From Candidatus Leptofilum proximum (lineage in GTDB: Bacteria > Chloroflexota > Anaerolineae > Promineifilales > Promineifilaceae), in NCBI GenBank assembly GCA_016710325.1, contig JADJXK010000001.1, forward strand, positions 1,922,001 to 1,986,000: a stretch of DNA of 64,000 bases, read 5' to 3'. Both the position numbers and the translations under genes were made by a program. Shown here in pieces: positions 25,730 through 33,996 of the stretch; the first letter of the stretch is position 1; every line of letters starts with the position of its first letter. A model generated the notes under the pieces. The model was not told the DNA's origin, searched no databases, and was given only the letters and a program-made list of their open reading frames with translations.

Positions 25730-26569
25730 ATGTTGGATGAGTTAAGAGGATTGTACAAGATCAGCCGACCCCTTACGACCTTGTCGGGAGGGCTGGCAGT
25801 GTTGTTGGGGGGGTACGTGGCCGGTACGGGAGCCTGGGGCAAGGTAGCCCTGGCTATTCTGGCCACCTGGTTCATCACCGCCGCGGCCAACGCCTGGAAT
25901 GATTATCGCGATATTGAAATTGATAAGATCAACCAGCCGAAACGGCCGTTACCCTCTGGCATGGTTTCCCCGCAAAACGTCTTGATATTTTCCCTCAGCC
26001 TGACGGCCGTCTCGATTATTCTGGCTGGCTTTATCAACCTCACCGCGTTTCTCATTGCGGTAGCCTCGGCGGCGCTGCTTTATCTCTACTCCTGGCGGCT
26101 GAAGAGCACCGTGCTGATGGGCAACGCCATCGTGGCCAGCATTTCGGCCATGAGCGCTATTTTTGGCGGCATTGCGGCGGGAAACCCACGGCCGTCGCTC
26201 TGGCTGGCAGTTATCATTGCTTCGGCCATCATGGGGCGTGAGGTATTAAAAACCCTGGCGGATTATGAAGGCGACCTGCGGCAGCGCTGCCGCACCATTG
26301 CCACGGTGTGGGGGCGACGTCCGGCGCGCATTGTGTTTTACCTGCTGGCGGCGGCCACCCTGGTGGTGATGATGCTGCCCTACATGCTCAACGTGTACGA
26401 GCCAGTGTATGCCTTTATCGTGGCCCTTGGCGTGTATCCGGTGCTGTTTTATGTGCTGCTGCGCGTCACGCGGGAGCGGTCTGGGCCGCAGCTGGAAAAG
26501 CTCAGCCAGCTAATGAAGTATGACTTTATGGTCTGGTTTTTGGCGGTAGTGCTGGGCGCGGCATCTTGA
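25730..26569 (+). CDS. UbiA-family prenyltransferase
   Basis: 279 aa with about eight membrane helices. The first Asp-rich motif is NAWNDYRDIEIDKINQPKRP, the classic NDxxDxxxD of UbiA enzymes, and the second is DYEGDLRQRCRTIA in the cytoplasmic loop near residue 185. These bind the Mg-diphosphate of the prenyl donor. Overall it is closest in style to the geranylgeranylglycerol-phosphate geranylgeranyltransferase / chlorophyll-synthase-like branch, so a quinone, heme or lipid acceptor is possible. GGAGG (25714-25718) stands before the ATG. It is convergent with ppk across a compound hairpin. Confidence 0.85.
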   Translation: MLDELRGLYKISRPLTTLSGGLAVLLGGYVAGTGAWGKVALAILATWFITAAANAWNDYRDIEIDKINQPKRPLPSGMVSPQNVLIFSLSLTAVSIILAGFINLTAFLIAVASAALLYLYSWRLKSTVLMGNAIVASISAMSAIFGGIAAGNPRPSLWLAVIIASAIMGREVLKTLADYEGDLRQRCRTIATVWGRRPARIVFYLLAAATLVVMMLPYMLNVYEPVYAFIVALGVYPVLFYVLLRVTRERSGPQLEKLSQLMKYDFMVWFLAVVLGAAS

Positions 26570-26584
26570 GGCGGGTTGTATAAC

Positions 26585-26724
26585 AAGACCTGGCAGGCTT
26601 AATGAACCTGAAGAAAATAAATTAGCAATCGCCAACAGAGACACTTCAGGTTCATTTAAGGCGATTCAGTGTCAAGTTTATTACCGACTTTATTTCTGAA
26701 TCGCCATGAAGCCTGTCAGGTCTG
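26585..26724. repeat. Compound nested hairpin between convergent UbiA and ppk genes
   Basis: Three nested pairs: AAGACCTGGCAGGCTT with AAGCCTGTCAGGTCT at the outer ends, AATGAACCTGAAG with CTTCAGGTTCATT, and GGCGATTCA with TGAATCGCC. It fills the spacer and may serve as a two-way terminator. Confidence 0.7.
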
Positions 26725-28896
26725 CGTAACCCCTACAGATTCTTCCTTTCGTTCTTCATCCTCTTCTTCACAAGTTTCCCCTGGGGCGGGTGGCAGTACA
26801 TTGGGATCAAACGGTGGTGTTTTGCCGGATTGACGGCCGTACAGCAGCCACAGCTGGCTGTTAAACGGCTCTTCGCCCTCATCCAGCGTTTGGGTGGCGG
26901 GGACATAACGGCCGTCTGATTGCAGCAGGTGCGCCTTGGCCGTATCGTGCAGGTAGATGGTGAGAATGGAGATGATTTGCTGCCGCTCGGCTTCGTCTTC
27001 GATCGGGAAAAGGACCTCAACCCGGCGGTCGATGTTTCGCGGCATGGGGTCGGCGCTGCCGATGTAAATGTCTGGGCTGCCCTGGTTGTGGAAGTAGTAA
27101 ATGCGGCTGTGCTCCAGGAAGCGCCCCACAATGCTCTTCACCCGAATATTTTCGCTAACGCCATTTAGCCCAGGGCGCAGGCAGCAGAACCCGCGGATGA
27201 TCAGATCGATTGACACGCCTGCCTGGGAGGCGCGGTACAGCGCCCGGATGATGCCCGGATCGACCAGGGAGTTGGCTTTGATGATGATACGGCCGTTACG
27301 GCCGTACTGCGTTTCTCGCTCAATCAACCGCAGCAAGTTGGCCCGGAAATTCACCGGCGCCACCAAAAACTTGCGGTACGACTTTTGCTTCGAGTAGCCT
27401 GTCAGATAGTTAAACAATTCAGAAGCATCGGCGCCCATCTCCTCATCGCTGGTCATCAGTCCCAGGTCGGTATAAAGGCGGGCGGTGATGGTGTTGTAAT
27501 TGCCCGTGGCCATGTGCACGTAGCGGCGGATGCCCTCCCGCTCGCGGCGCACCACCAGGCAGAGCTTGCAGTGCGTCTTCAGGCCAATTAAACCGTAGGT
27601 CACGTGAACGCCCGCCCGCTCCAGCGCCCTGGCCCACTCAATGTTCGACTCTTCATCAAACCGTGCCTTCAACTCCACCAGCACCGCCACCTGCTTGCCG
27701 TTTTCCCGCGCCTTCATCAAGGCGTGCACGATGGGGGGGTTCGGCCCCAGCCGGTACAGCGTTTGTTTAATAGCCAACACGTTGGGATCTTCCGCCGCGG
27801 CTTCCACAAAATCAACCACCGGCAGGAAACTGTCAAACGGTGTGTGCAGCAAAATGTTGGTTCGCTGCAGCACGTTAAAGATCGATTCGCCAAAGCGCAA
27901 ATGCATCGGGACGTTGGGCTGGAAGGACTCATCCTTCAGTTCCGGCCGCTCCAGCCGGTGCAAATCCCACAGGCTGCTCAACCCCAGCGGGCCGTTGGTG
28001 GGGTAAACATCTGTCTGGCTGACCTTGAGATTGCTAATCAAAATGTTGCGAATTGATTCCGGTGTGTCTTCGTCAATTTCCAGCCGCACCACCCGGCCAA
28101 AGTGGCGCTGCCGCAAATTTTCCTCCATCGTTAGCAGCAAATCGTCAGCTTCCTCTTCCTGGATTTCCATGTCTGTGTTGCGCGTGATGCGGAACGGGTA
28201 CGAAGCGCGTATATCCATGCCGGGGAAGAGGCGTTCCAGGTTGGCGGCAATCACCTGCTCCAGCCAGATGAACTTCTGGGTGGTGGGCGGCAGCAGCTCG
28301 TCTGGGTCCAGTGGATTCAGCGGCACCAGCCGGGGCAGGGTGGCGGGTACTTTGACACGGGCAAAGTGAATTTCGTTGGTATCCGGGTCGCGTACTTCGG
28401 CCGCCAAGTTCAGGCTGAGGTTAGAGATGTGCGGGAAGGGGTGGGTGGGGTCAAACACCAGCGGCGTGAGCACCGGGAAGATCTCTTGCTCAAAATAAGC
28501 CGACAGCTTTTTCTGCTGGCGCGGTTTGAGCTGGTTGTAGTTGAGGGTGTGGATGCCTTCTTCGGCCAGGGCGGGCTGCAAGGTTTTGAGCCAGCAGTTG
28601 GTGGCCTGGGCAAAAAGCTGGGTGCCGGTGCGGTGGATGGCCACCAGCTGCTCGCGCGGCGTCAGGCCGTCGGCGGGGCGGTCGGTGATGCCCAACAGCA
28701 CTTGCTGCTTCAGGCCAGAGACACGCACCATGAAAAATTCATCCATGTTGCCGCTAAAAATGGCCAGAAACTTAACACGCTCCAGCAGCGGATGTTCGGG
28801 GTTTTCACATTCCTCCAACACGCGCCGATTAAATTCGATATTGCTGAGTTCTCGGTTAATATAAAGGCTTGGATTTTTAAGATCGATTTCGGACAT
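26716..28896 (-). CDS. ppk1: Polyphosphate kinase 1
   Basis: 726 aa, a full-length PPK1. The N-terminal domain begins SLYINRELSNIEFNRRVLEE, the catalytic half contains VLAIKQTLYRLGPNPPIV, VELKARFDEESNIEWAR and GLIGLKTHCKLCLVVR, where the His of TH-CK is the autophosphorylated residue in characterised enzymes, and the C-terminal part has SADPMPRNIDRRVEVLFPI. It makes inorganic polyphosphate from ATP at the membrane face. Its ATG is separated by only 3 bp from the ATG of the divergent CapA-like gene, so each promoter must lie inside the other's coding region or the starts are slightly different. A Glu-rich tail ends the protein. Confidence 0.95.
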   Translation of the reverse strand: MSEIDLKNPSLYINRELSNIEFNRRVLEECENPEHPLLERVKFLAIFSGNMDEFFMVRVSGLKQQVLLGITDRPADGLTPREQLVAIHRTGTQLFAQATNCWLKTLQPALAEEGIHTLNYNQLKPRQQKKLSAYFEQEIFPVLTPLVFDPTHPFPHISNLSLNLAAEVRDPDTNEIHFARVKVPATLPRLVPLNPLDPDELLPPTTQKFIWLEQVIAANLERLFPGMDIRASYPFRITRNTDMEIQEEEADDLLLTMEENLRQRHFGRVVRLEIDEDTPESIRNILISNLKVSQTDVYPTNGPLGLSSLWDLHRLERPELKDESFQPNVPMHLRFGESIFNVLQRTNILLHTPFDSFLPVVDFVEAAAEDPNVLAIKQTLYRLGPNPPIVHALMKARENGKQVAVLVELKARFDEESNIEWARALERAGVHVTYGLIGLKTHCKLCLVVRREREGIRRYVHMATGNYNTITARLYTDLGLMTSDEEMGADASELFNYLTGYSKQKSYRKFLVAPVNFRANLLRLIERETQYGRNGRIIIKANSLVDPGIIRALYRASQAGVSIDLIIRGFCCLRPGLNGVSENIRVKSIVGRFLEHSRIYYFHNQGSPDIYIGSADPMPRNIDRRVEVLFPIEDEAERQQIISILTIYLHDTAKAHLLQSDGRYVPATQTLDEGEEPFNSQLWLLYGRQSGKTPPFDPNVLPPAPGETCEEEDEERKEESVGVTQT

Positions 28897-28899
28897 AGG

Positions 28900-30618
28900 A
28901 TGAAATTTTTTATTTGTGCCGGGTTAGACGGAAGACGTTTCTGGAGCGGATTATATCTATTTGCTCTGTTCTGGCTAACTGCCTGTGGCCATGTGGCGGA
29001 AACAGCGCTGCCCACGGCCGTTCTCCCCCTCACTTTGCCCGCACCACCCACGCCCCAGCAGCTGGCCACTCCCACGGGGACCCTGCCGCCTACACCAGTG
29101 GCCAGCCAGGTGGAGGCCGTTGCTCCAACCGCCACACCCGCGGCGACGGCAACGGCCGTTGCCAATCCCACCACCCTCCGCGCCGACCCCGGTGTACCAG
29201 GCGATTTGCGCGCTGCGGCCCAGGCGTTGGTTAAGCAGCAGCCAGACCAATTTGCCTGGGTAGAAGGCGGCCCGGCCGACGTAACGCTGACTTTGGATGC
29301 AGGCACGCCGCTGGCCGAATGGGTGTACGTCGTGGCCGCGCCGTTTGCCACGGTGGAAGATGACGTGACGCTGCCCGACTTGATGATCTCCCGTCCTTTG
29401 TTTGCGGCGGCGGACGTTGAGGCATGGGACACGGCCGTTTTCAACTCCGCCGACCCCCACATCACCTACCTGGCTAATACGGCCGAAATGGTGGAACGCG
29501 CCTGGGCGGAACGGCCGTCGCTGGTCATCTTGCCGTTTGATCAGCTGCGGTCCGATCTGAAGCTGCTGCGGCTGGATGGTGTCTCACCGCTGACGGCCGA
29601 ATTTGACCCGGCGGCTTACCCGCTGACGGTCCAGGTGAATGTGGCAGGGGAAAAAACGGACGTAACCGACTTCCTGGCCGCTTGGAATGGTCCCGCCACC
29701 AATTGGGACCCCGGGAAGCTCACCCGCGTGGCCATGACCGGGGTGACGGCGCTCACCCGCGCCACGGCTTACCAGATGGAAATTGGGGGGATTCTGGCGC
29801 CGGGAACGGCCGTTGGCCCGGTGCTGCAAGCCGCCGACATCGCCCACGTGAGCAACGAGGTCTCCTTCACGCCCGACTGTCCGTACCCCGACCCCATCGG
29901 CGGCACCACCTTTTGCTCCCGCGAGAGCTACTTTGAGCTGCTCACCTGGCTGGGCATCGACGTGGTGGAGCTGACCGGCAACCACATCAACGACTGGGGC
30001 ACCGATGCCCTGCTGCACTCGCTGGCGCTGTACGAAGCGGCGGGCATGGCCGTCTTTGGCGGTGGGGCGGATGCGGCCACCGCCCAGCAGCCTGCCCTGT
30101 TTGAGCACAACGGCAACCGCATTGCTTTTGTCGGCTGCAACCCGGTCGGCCCGGCGTATGCCTGGGCAGGCGAGGCCAAACCCGGCTCGCGCCTCTGCGA
30201 CGATGGGTTTGTGGCCCAGATTGCCGAGCTGGCGGCAGCGGGTTACCAGGTGATGGCCACGCTGCAATACAACGAGTTTTACCACTATGCACCGACCGCG
30301 CAGCAGGAAGTGGATTTTGCCGAACTGGCCCAGGCGGGGGCAGCGGCCGTTTCTGGCAGCCAGGCGCATCATGCTCAGGGGTTTGCTTTTGTGGATGGCA
30401 CATTTATCCATTATGGGCCGGGCAATCTCTTTTTTGACCAGATGGACCAGCTGGGCACGCGGCAAACGTTTGTGGATACGTATGTGTTTTATGACGGCCG
30501 TTTGCTCACCGTGGAACTATGGACCGGCCTGATTGAAAATTACTGCTGCCCGCGGGAGATGACTCTGGCGGAACGAGAAGCGGTGTTGACGGCCGTCTTT
30601 CAGGCCAGCGGCTGGTAG
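28900..30618 (+). CDS. CapA-family lipoprotein (metallophosphatase-like, poly-gamma-glutamate type)
   Basis: 572 aa. The signal peptide ends in the lipobox LTAC near residue 29, followed by a Pro/Thr/Ala-rich tether of about 80 residues. A middle region (to about 290) resembles a binding domain, and the C-terminal half is a CapA/PgsA fold: ELTGNHINDWGTDALLHSL, FVGCNPVGP, MATLQYNEFYHYAPTAQQ, SGSQAHHAQGFAFVDG and HYGPGNLFFDQ, which give His and Asn metal ligands. The ATG at 28900 is 3 bp from the start of the divergent ppk. CapA proteins act in anionic polymer synthesis or hydrolysis at the cell surface; the substrate here is unknown. Confidence 0.8.
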   Translation: MKFFICAGLDGRRFWSGLYLFALFWLTACGHVAETALPTAVLPLTLPAPPTPQQLATPTGTLPPTPVASQVEAVAPTATPAATATAVANPTTLRADPGVPGDLRAAAQALVKQQPDQFAWVEGGPADVTLTLDAGTPLAEWVYVVAAPFATVEDDVTLPDLMISRPLFAAADVEAWDTAVFNSADPHITYLANTAEMVERAWAERPSLVILPFDQLRSDLKLLRLDGVSPLTAEFDPAAYPLTVQVNVAGEKTDVTDFLAAWNGPATNWDPGKLTRVAMTGVTALTRATAYQMEIGGILAPGTAVGPVLQAADIAHVSNEVSFTPDCPYPDPIGGTTFCSRESYFELLTWLGIDVVELTGNHINDWGTDALLHSLALYEAAGMAVFGGGADAATAQQPALFEHNGNRIAFVGCNPVGPAYAWAGEAKPGSRLCDDGFVAQIAELAAAGYQVMATLQYNEFYHYAPTAQQEVDFAELAQAGAAAVSGSQAHHAQGFAFVDGTFIHYGPGNLFFDQMDQLGTRQTFVDTYVFYDGRLLTVELWTGLIENYCCPREMTLAEREAVLTAVFQASGW

Positions 30619-30650
30619 ACCAGCCGCTGGTAGACCAGCAGCTGGTAAGA
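30607..30650 (+). repeat. Hairpin at the CapA gene 3' end
   Basis: AGCGGCTGGT and ACCAGCCGCT are perfect complements around AG, and AGACCAGCAGCTGGT follows as an imperfect repeat. The TAG stop of the CapA-like gene lies in the stem. There is no T-run, so it is not a typical terminator. Confidence 0.55.
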
Positions 30651-30733
30651 TCAAAATTACCGGGGGCCAGACGTCTAATCACTGAGGAAAGATTGTATGT
30701 TGGCCCTAAACCTTTGAGGAGAAGCGTAATCAC

Positions 30734-31759
30734 ATGTTTAAACGTCTACTTGTTGGTGTCATAATGCTTGTTTTGCTGGCCGCCTGCACCAATACCGAAA
30801 ACAGTGCACCCGGCGGCGACATCCTGGCCCCGCTGCCAACCGCTGCGGAGACAGACTCCCCGGCCGAAGGTGATCCGGCCTTACCTACTTTGCTCGAACG
30901 GCTGTCTGAAAATCCCGATCTGGTCTTTTTTGCCAACGGCTTAAACAACGTTGGTCTGGCTGACGAGCTGCAAAGCGGCGGGCCATTCACCGTTTTGGCC
31001 GCCTCTAGCCTGGCGTTTACCCGGTCCGAGCTGATTGTCAGCCAGATGGACCCGGCCATACTGGGACCGGTGCTGGAGAATCACGTGATAGAAGGCGCCT
31101 ACAACACGAGGGAAAACCTGGCGCAGGCGGGTTCTGTGGGGACGCTAAATGGCACCCAGCTGCCCGTAGTCGAAGTAGAGGACAAGATCATCGTGGATTA
31201 TGCCTGGGTGCAAGGCGAGCCGATTCAGGCCAGCAACGGTGTAATCTACGTCATCGATACGCTGCTGCTGCCGCCCGAAACGGGACCGGAAAAGAGTGTG
31301 TGGGGCGTTTTGAATGCCGACGGCCGTTTCACTACCTTTGTGGCCATGCTGGAAGGCACCCAGGTGATGACAGACCTTCGTTTTAGAGATGGTTATGACG
31401 CCGTCCTGGCGCCAACTGATGAAGCCTTTGCCAACATGCCTGCAAACGTCACCACGTATTTAGAAAACAATCCCTTTGACTATGAATTTGTGGCCTTCTT
31501 CCACCTGCTCACTCCCGACGGCTGGCCGCGAGGGACGGACTTGACTGTGGCAGACATGATTGAGTTGGGCACCATTCAAACGCGGGTAGGCAACCCTGGC
31601 TTTGGCTTTGAAGAGCTGATCATTAGCCAGACCGAAGCTGGCGTGACCGTGAATGAAGCTCAAGTTATTCAAGGGGATATAGATGCCACCAACGGCATCG
31701 TGCATGCTATCGACACGGTTTTGATCCCGCAGACCCTGCTCGAACACGTTGATCAGTAG
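30734..31759 (+). CDS. Fasciclin-domain lipoprotein, two FAS1 repeats
   Basis: 341 aa. The lipobox LLAAC lies near residues 14-18 and is followed by a short Pro/Ala-rich tether. Two FAS1 domains follow, roughly residues 50-180 and 185-340. Each shows the FAS1 hallmarks: FTVLAASSLAFTRSELIVSQ and ASNGVIYVIDTLLLP in the first, DAVLAPTDEAFANMPANVTTYL and ATNGIVHAIDTVLIPQ in the second. FAS1 domains mediate adhesion or ligand binding, and bacterial ones are often exported. Secretion as a lipoprotein is inferred from the lipobox. It follows the CapA-like lipoprotein gene on the same strand about 115 bp away. Confidence 0.85.
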   Translation: MFKRLLVGVIMLVLLAACTNTENSAPGGDILAPLPTAAETDSPAEGDPALPTLLERLSENPDLVFFANGLNNVGLADELQSGGPFTVLAASSLAFTRSELIVSQMDPAILGPVLENHVIEGAYNTRENLAQAGSVGTLNGTQLPVVEVEDKIIVDYAWVQGEPIQASNGVIYVIDTLLLPPETGPEKSVWGVLNADGRFTTFVAMLEGTQVMTDLRFRDGYDAVLAPTDEAFANMPANVTTYLENNPFDYEFVAFFHLLTPDGWPRGTDLTVADMIELGTIQTRVGNPGFGFEELIISQTEAGVTVNEAQVIQGDIDATNGIVHAIDTVLIPQTLLEHVDQ

Positions 31760-31809
31760 CCGCGGTTTTTTACCGCGCCGCACGCAAGAGACGCAGAAAG
31801 AACCTGCGG

Positions 31810-32775
31810 CTACGGCCGGATGGCGCAGGCCGCGTTGATGTTGGTAGACTGGGGCAGGATAGGGGTCCAGTTCTGCTGGGGCAGGGGACTGTGCCACAGC
31901 GCCCCGTTGGACATCACGGCAAAAAGATGGTCCTCCACGGCCACAAATCGTTCCACCATGCTGCGGTTTTGCGGCTCGGTGAGCCGCCGCCAAGTTTGCC
32001 CGCCGTCGGTGCTGTGTTCGATACGGCCGTTCCGCCCCGAGGCATCTTCAGCTGGTCCCAACACCAATTCCTCGCTGTTGGCCGGGTTCACCCACACCGC
32101 CCGCGCGTAGCAGTCCAGGTACGCCCCCTGCCAGCTGGCGCCGCCATCGGTCGAGCGGTAAAAGCCGCCGCCGGTGGGGGCATACAGCAGCCGGTGGCTG
32201 CTGGGATGCACCGCAATCGAGTGCACATCGGGGTGAATTAAACCATCAGCGGGACGGCCGAATTGGGGACGGCCGTTGCTGCCCTCGGCCAGCTGCCACG
32301 AGTCACCGCCGTCGTCCGAGCGGAGCAGGCCGCCCACTTCTACCGCGGCAAAGGCGTGTTGACCGTGAAAGGCAAACCCGCGCACGCAGCCCGCTTCGGG
32401 CGAGTAGGGCAGCCACCAGCCAAATTCATCGCGCAGCTCGGCTACTTCAGGTCGTTCCACCCAGCTTTCGCCGCCATCTTGCGAGACAAACAAAGCGGCC
32501 GGTTCCGTGCCGGCAAACTCCAGGTCGGAGATGTCTGGGTGGAAGGCCAGCCAGCGCACGTGACGTTGGCTCAGGCCGTAACTCTGCTCAAACCAGGAGG
32601 CGCCACGATCATCGGAGCGAAAGATGCCGTCGGTGGTCCCAGCCAGAATCACACCCTCGCGGGCCATGATGCTGGTAACGATACGGCCGTCCAGCCCCCG
32701 TTTTTCCAATTTCCATGAATCCCCGTCCGGCTGCGCCAGCCAGACGCCGTTTTCGGTAGCTAAAAATAGTTCCAT
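31810..32775 (-). CDS. BNR/WD40-like beta-propeller repeat protein
   Basis: 321 aa. At least five repeats of the sialidase-type Asp-box or YCF48-type blade can be read by eye, such as GIFRSDDRGASWFEQ, ALFVSQDGGESWVER, GLLRSDDGGDSWQLA, GFYRSTDGGASWQGA and RIEHSTDGGQTWRRL. The SxDxGxxW core identifies a beta-propeller. There is no signal peptide or catalytic triad of a sialidase, so it may be cytoplasmic and bind a ligand or partner. Chloroflexota genomes carry many such proteins. It is convergent with the fasciclin gene. The function is not known. Confidence 0.75.
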   Translation of the reverse strand: MELFLATENGVWLAQPDGDSWKLEKRGLDGRIVTSIMAREGVILAGTTDGIFRSDDRGASWFEQSYGLSQRHVRWLAFHPDISDLEFAGTEPAALFVSQDGGESWVERPEVAELRDEFGWWLPYSPEAGCVRGFAFHGQHAFAAVEVGGLLRSDDGGDSWQLAEGSNGRPQFGRPADGLIHPDVHSIAVHPSSHRLLYAPTGGGFYRSTDGGASWQGAYLDCYARAVWVNPANSEELVLGPAEDASGRNGRIEHSTDGGQTWRRLTEPQNRSMVERFVAVEDHLFAVMSNGALWHSPLPQQNWTPILPQSTNINAACAIRP

Positions 32776-32790
32776 ACGTCATTCACCGTC

Positions 32791-32878
32791 AGGTGCAACG
32801 CACTTGGGAAAGTGCATCGCACCTACAGAAACCAAAGTTGACAGTCACTTCAGCGTCATGGTGCAGTGACTGTCAACT
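32791..32878. repeat. Two adjacent spacer hairpins
   Basis: The first pairs AGGTGCAACGCACTT with AAGTGCATCGCACCT (32791-32824, two mismatches). The second pairs AGTTGACAGTCACT (32836-32849) with AGTGACTGTCAACT (32865-32878) perfectly. They lie upstream of the BNR-repeat gene start on the minus strand. Confidence 0.65.
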
Positions 32879-32983
32879 GTTTGGGAAGATAGGCTTGGTT
32901 AAATTAAACCAGAGCAGGCCGGTTGGCACATCGGCCATTGGGACAGGATCAGGCCAGGGCGGGGCATGGAAGGTAAAGTTCCT

Positions 32984-33283
32984 TTACCACTTTCTGCCAC
33001 GGTTAATTGCCATTTTCTTTTCAAATGTGGTTTCGAGATCAATACCAACGATGTTAGCAAGGTCACAAAGATTCCAAATTACGTCATAGATTTCCATGCC
33101 AAGTCGCTCTTTTGCCTCATCTTGATCTACATCTTTGTAGACGCTTGATAATTTCAGAACTTCTTCAATGACTTCACCAACTTCCGTTACTAAAAACATT
33201 GCTCTATGCTCAAGCGTGTGTCCATCCCAATTCTGCTTGCTTTTTAATTCGTTGGCCTGTTCTTGTAAATCCTTGATATTCAT
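32984..33283 (-). CDS. MazG-like nucleotide pyrophosphohydrolase
   Basis: 99 aa, the length of a single MazG-type all-alpha NTP pyrophosphatase domain. The metal-site signature is present: FLVTEVGEVIEEVLKL (E-x2-E-type motif) and RLGMEIYDVIWNLCDLANIVGIDLE (E-x2-D motif). It should hydrolyse a nucleoside triphosphate to the monophosphate and pyrophosphate, possibly to clean up damaged nucleotides. The gene is more AT-rich than its neighbours and sits in a 3-kb stretch with no ACGGCCGT octamer, so it may be a later arrival. No toxin is adjacent. The substrate is unknown. Confidence 0.75.
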   Translation of the reverse strand: MNIKDLQEQANELKSKQNWDGHTLEHRAMFLVTEVGEVIEEVLKLSSVYKDVDQDEAKERLGMEIYDVIWNLCDLANIVGIDLETTFEKKMAINRGRKW

Positions 33284-33471
33284 ACTTAATTTCGTGCCCC
33301 TGTGAGTAATTTATCTGTAAGCGTTCAGTCTTATCTGGAGCAAGGGCAGTGCCTCGGCGCTTCTCCCCGCACGGGGGTGGAGGTATTGTTTTTAGAGAAA
33401 CAGTATATTCGAGAAATTCTGACACCCTATGTCATATTTTCTTTAACCATCCTCCTCGCCTCTACAATCTG

Positions 33472-33945
33472 TCATGACATGCTCTCCCCGGCAGCGGCAA
33501 CGGCTTTTTTGAGCAGCGCTCTAAATTTTTGGGCTGCTGGTTCTGGTCCCAGCCCAATAAAAGCCGTGCCAGACTCGCCTGAAGTTCGTAGGCCCGAAAT
33601 AGTCATGCCGCTGTCCTGGACCAGTCTGTACATTGATGACGTTTCGTAATCTTCCACCTGAATGGTGTTTAATTGTGCTGCCAGCACAGCCGGAGGCTCA
33701 TTTTCTTTTCCTGTGGCCCAGATCAACCACCTGGGGGTGAGCAGGATACCGGTCAGAATCACCTCGGATTTTTTGCCAAACAACCCTTTCTTCTTCCTGG
33801 TGGCGGTTGTCTCACCGCAAAACAAAGCGGCCGTTTCTACATCGCCTAAATCATGCTTCTCAATGTAGTCGTAAATGGCCGCAGCGAGGGCGGGTTGCAT
33901 GTTGTTTAAGGGGCACTCTCGGGTAACACGAAGATAATCTTCCAT
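33472..33945 (-). CDS. Hypothetical protein, unknown domain
   Basis: 157 aa, no signal peptide and no membrane helix. The start MEDYLRVTRECPLNNMQPALAA at 33945 is chosen because the upstream extension reads as spacer. The middle shows KKKGLFGKKSEVILTGILLTPRWLIWATG, a beta-rich pattern that resembles PH-like domains of the bacterial YokE/bPH type but without a certain match. The C-terminus is alanine-rich and helical (PAAQKFRALLKKAVAAAG). It follows the GMC oxidoreductase gene on the minus strand 52 bp away and may share its transcript. I do not recognise a function. Confidence 0.55.
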   Translation of the reverse strand: MEDYLRVTRECPLNNMQPALAAAIYDYIEKHDLGDVETAALFCGETTATRKKKGLFGKKSEVILTGILLTPRWLIWATGKENEPPAVLAAQLNTIQVEDYETSSMYRLVQDSGMTISGLRTSGESGTAFIGLGPEPAAQKFRALLKKAVAAAGESMS

Positions 33946-33996
33946 CTTTGGTCTCCTGCGCCAGAGGTGGCAATTGCTTTTGGACGTGACTATCAC

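Noticed and set aside
28366..28899. An N-terminal extension of the CapA-like protein across the start of ppk1
   Set aside because: It is antisense to the conserved N-terminal part of PPK1. The signal peptide with lipobox starts at 28900, so the extension is not coding.
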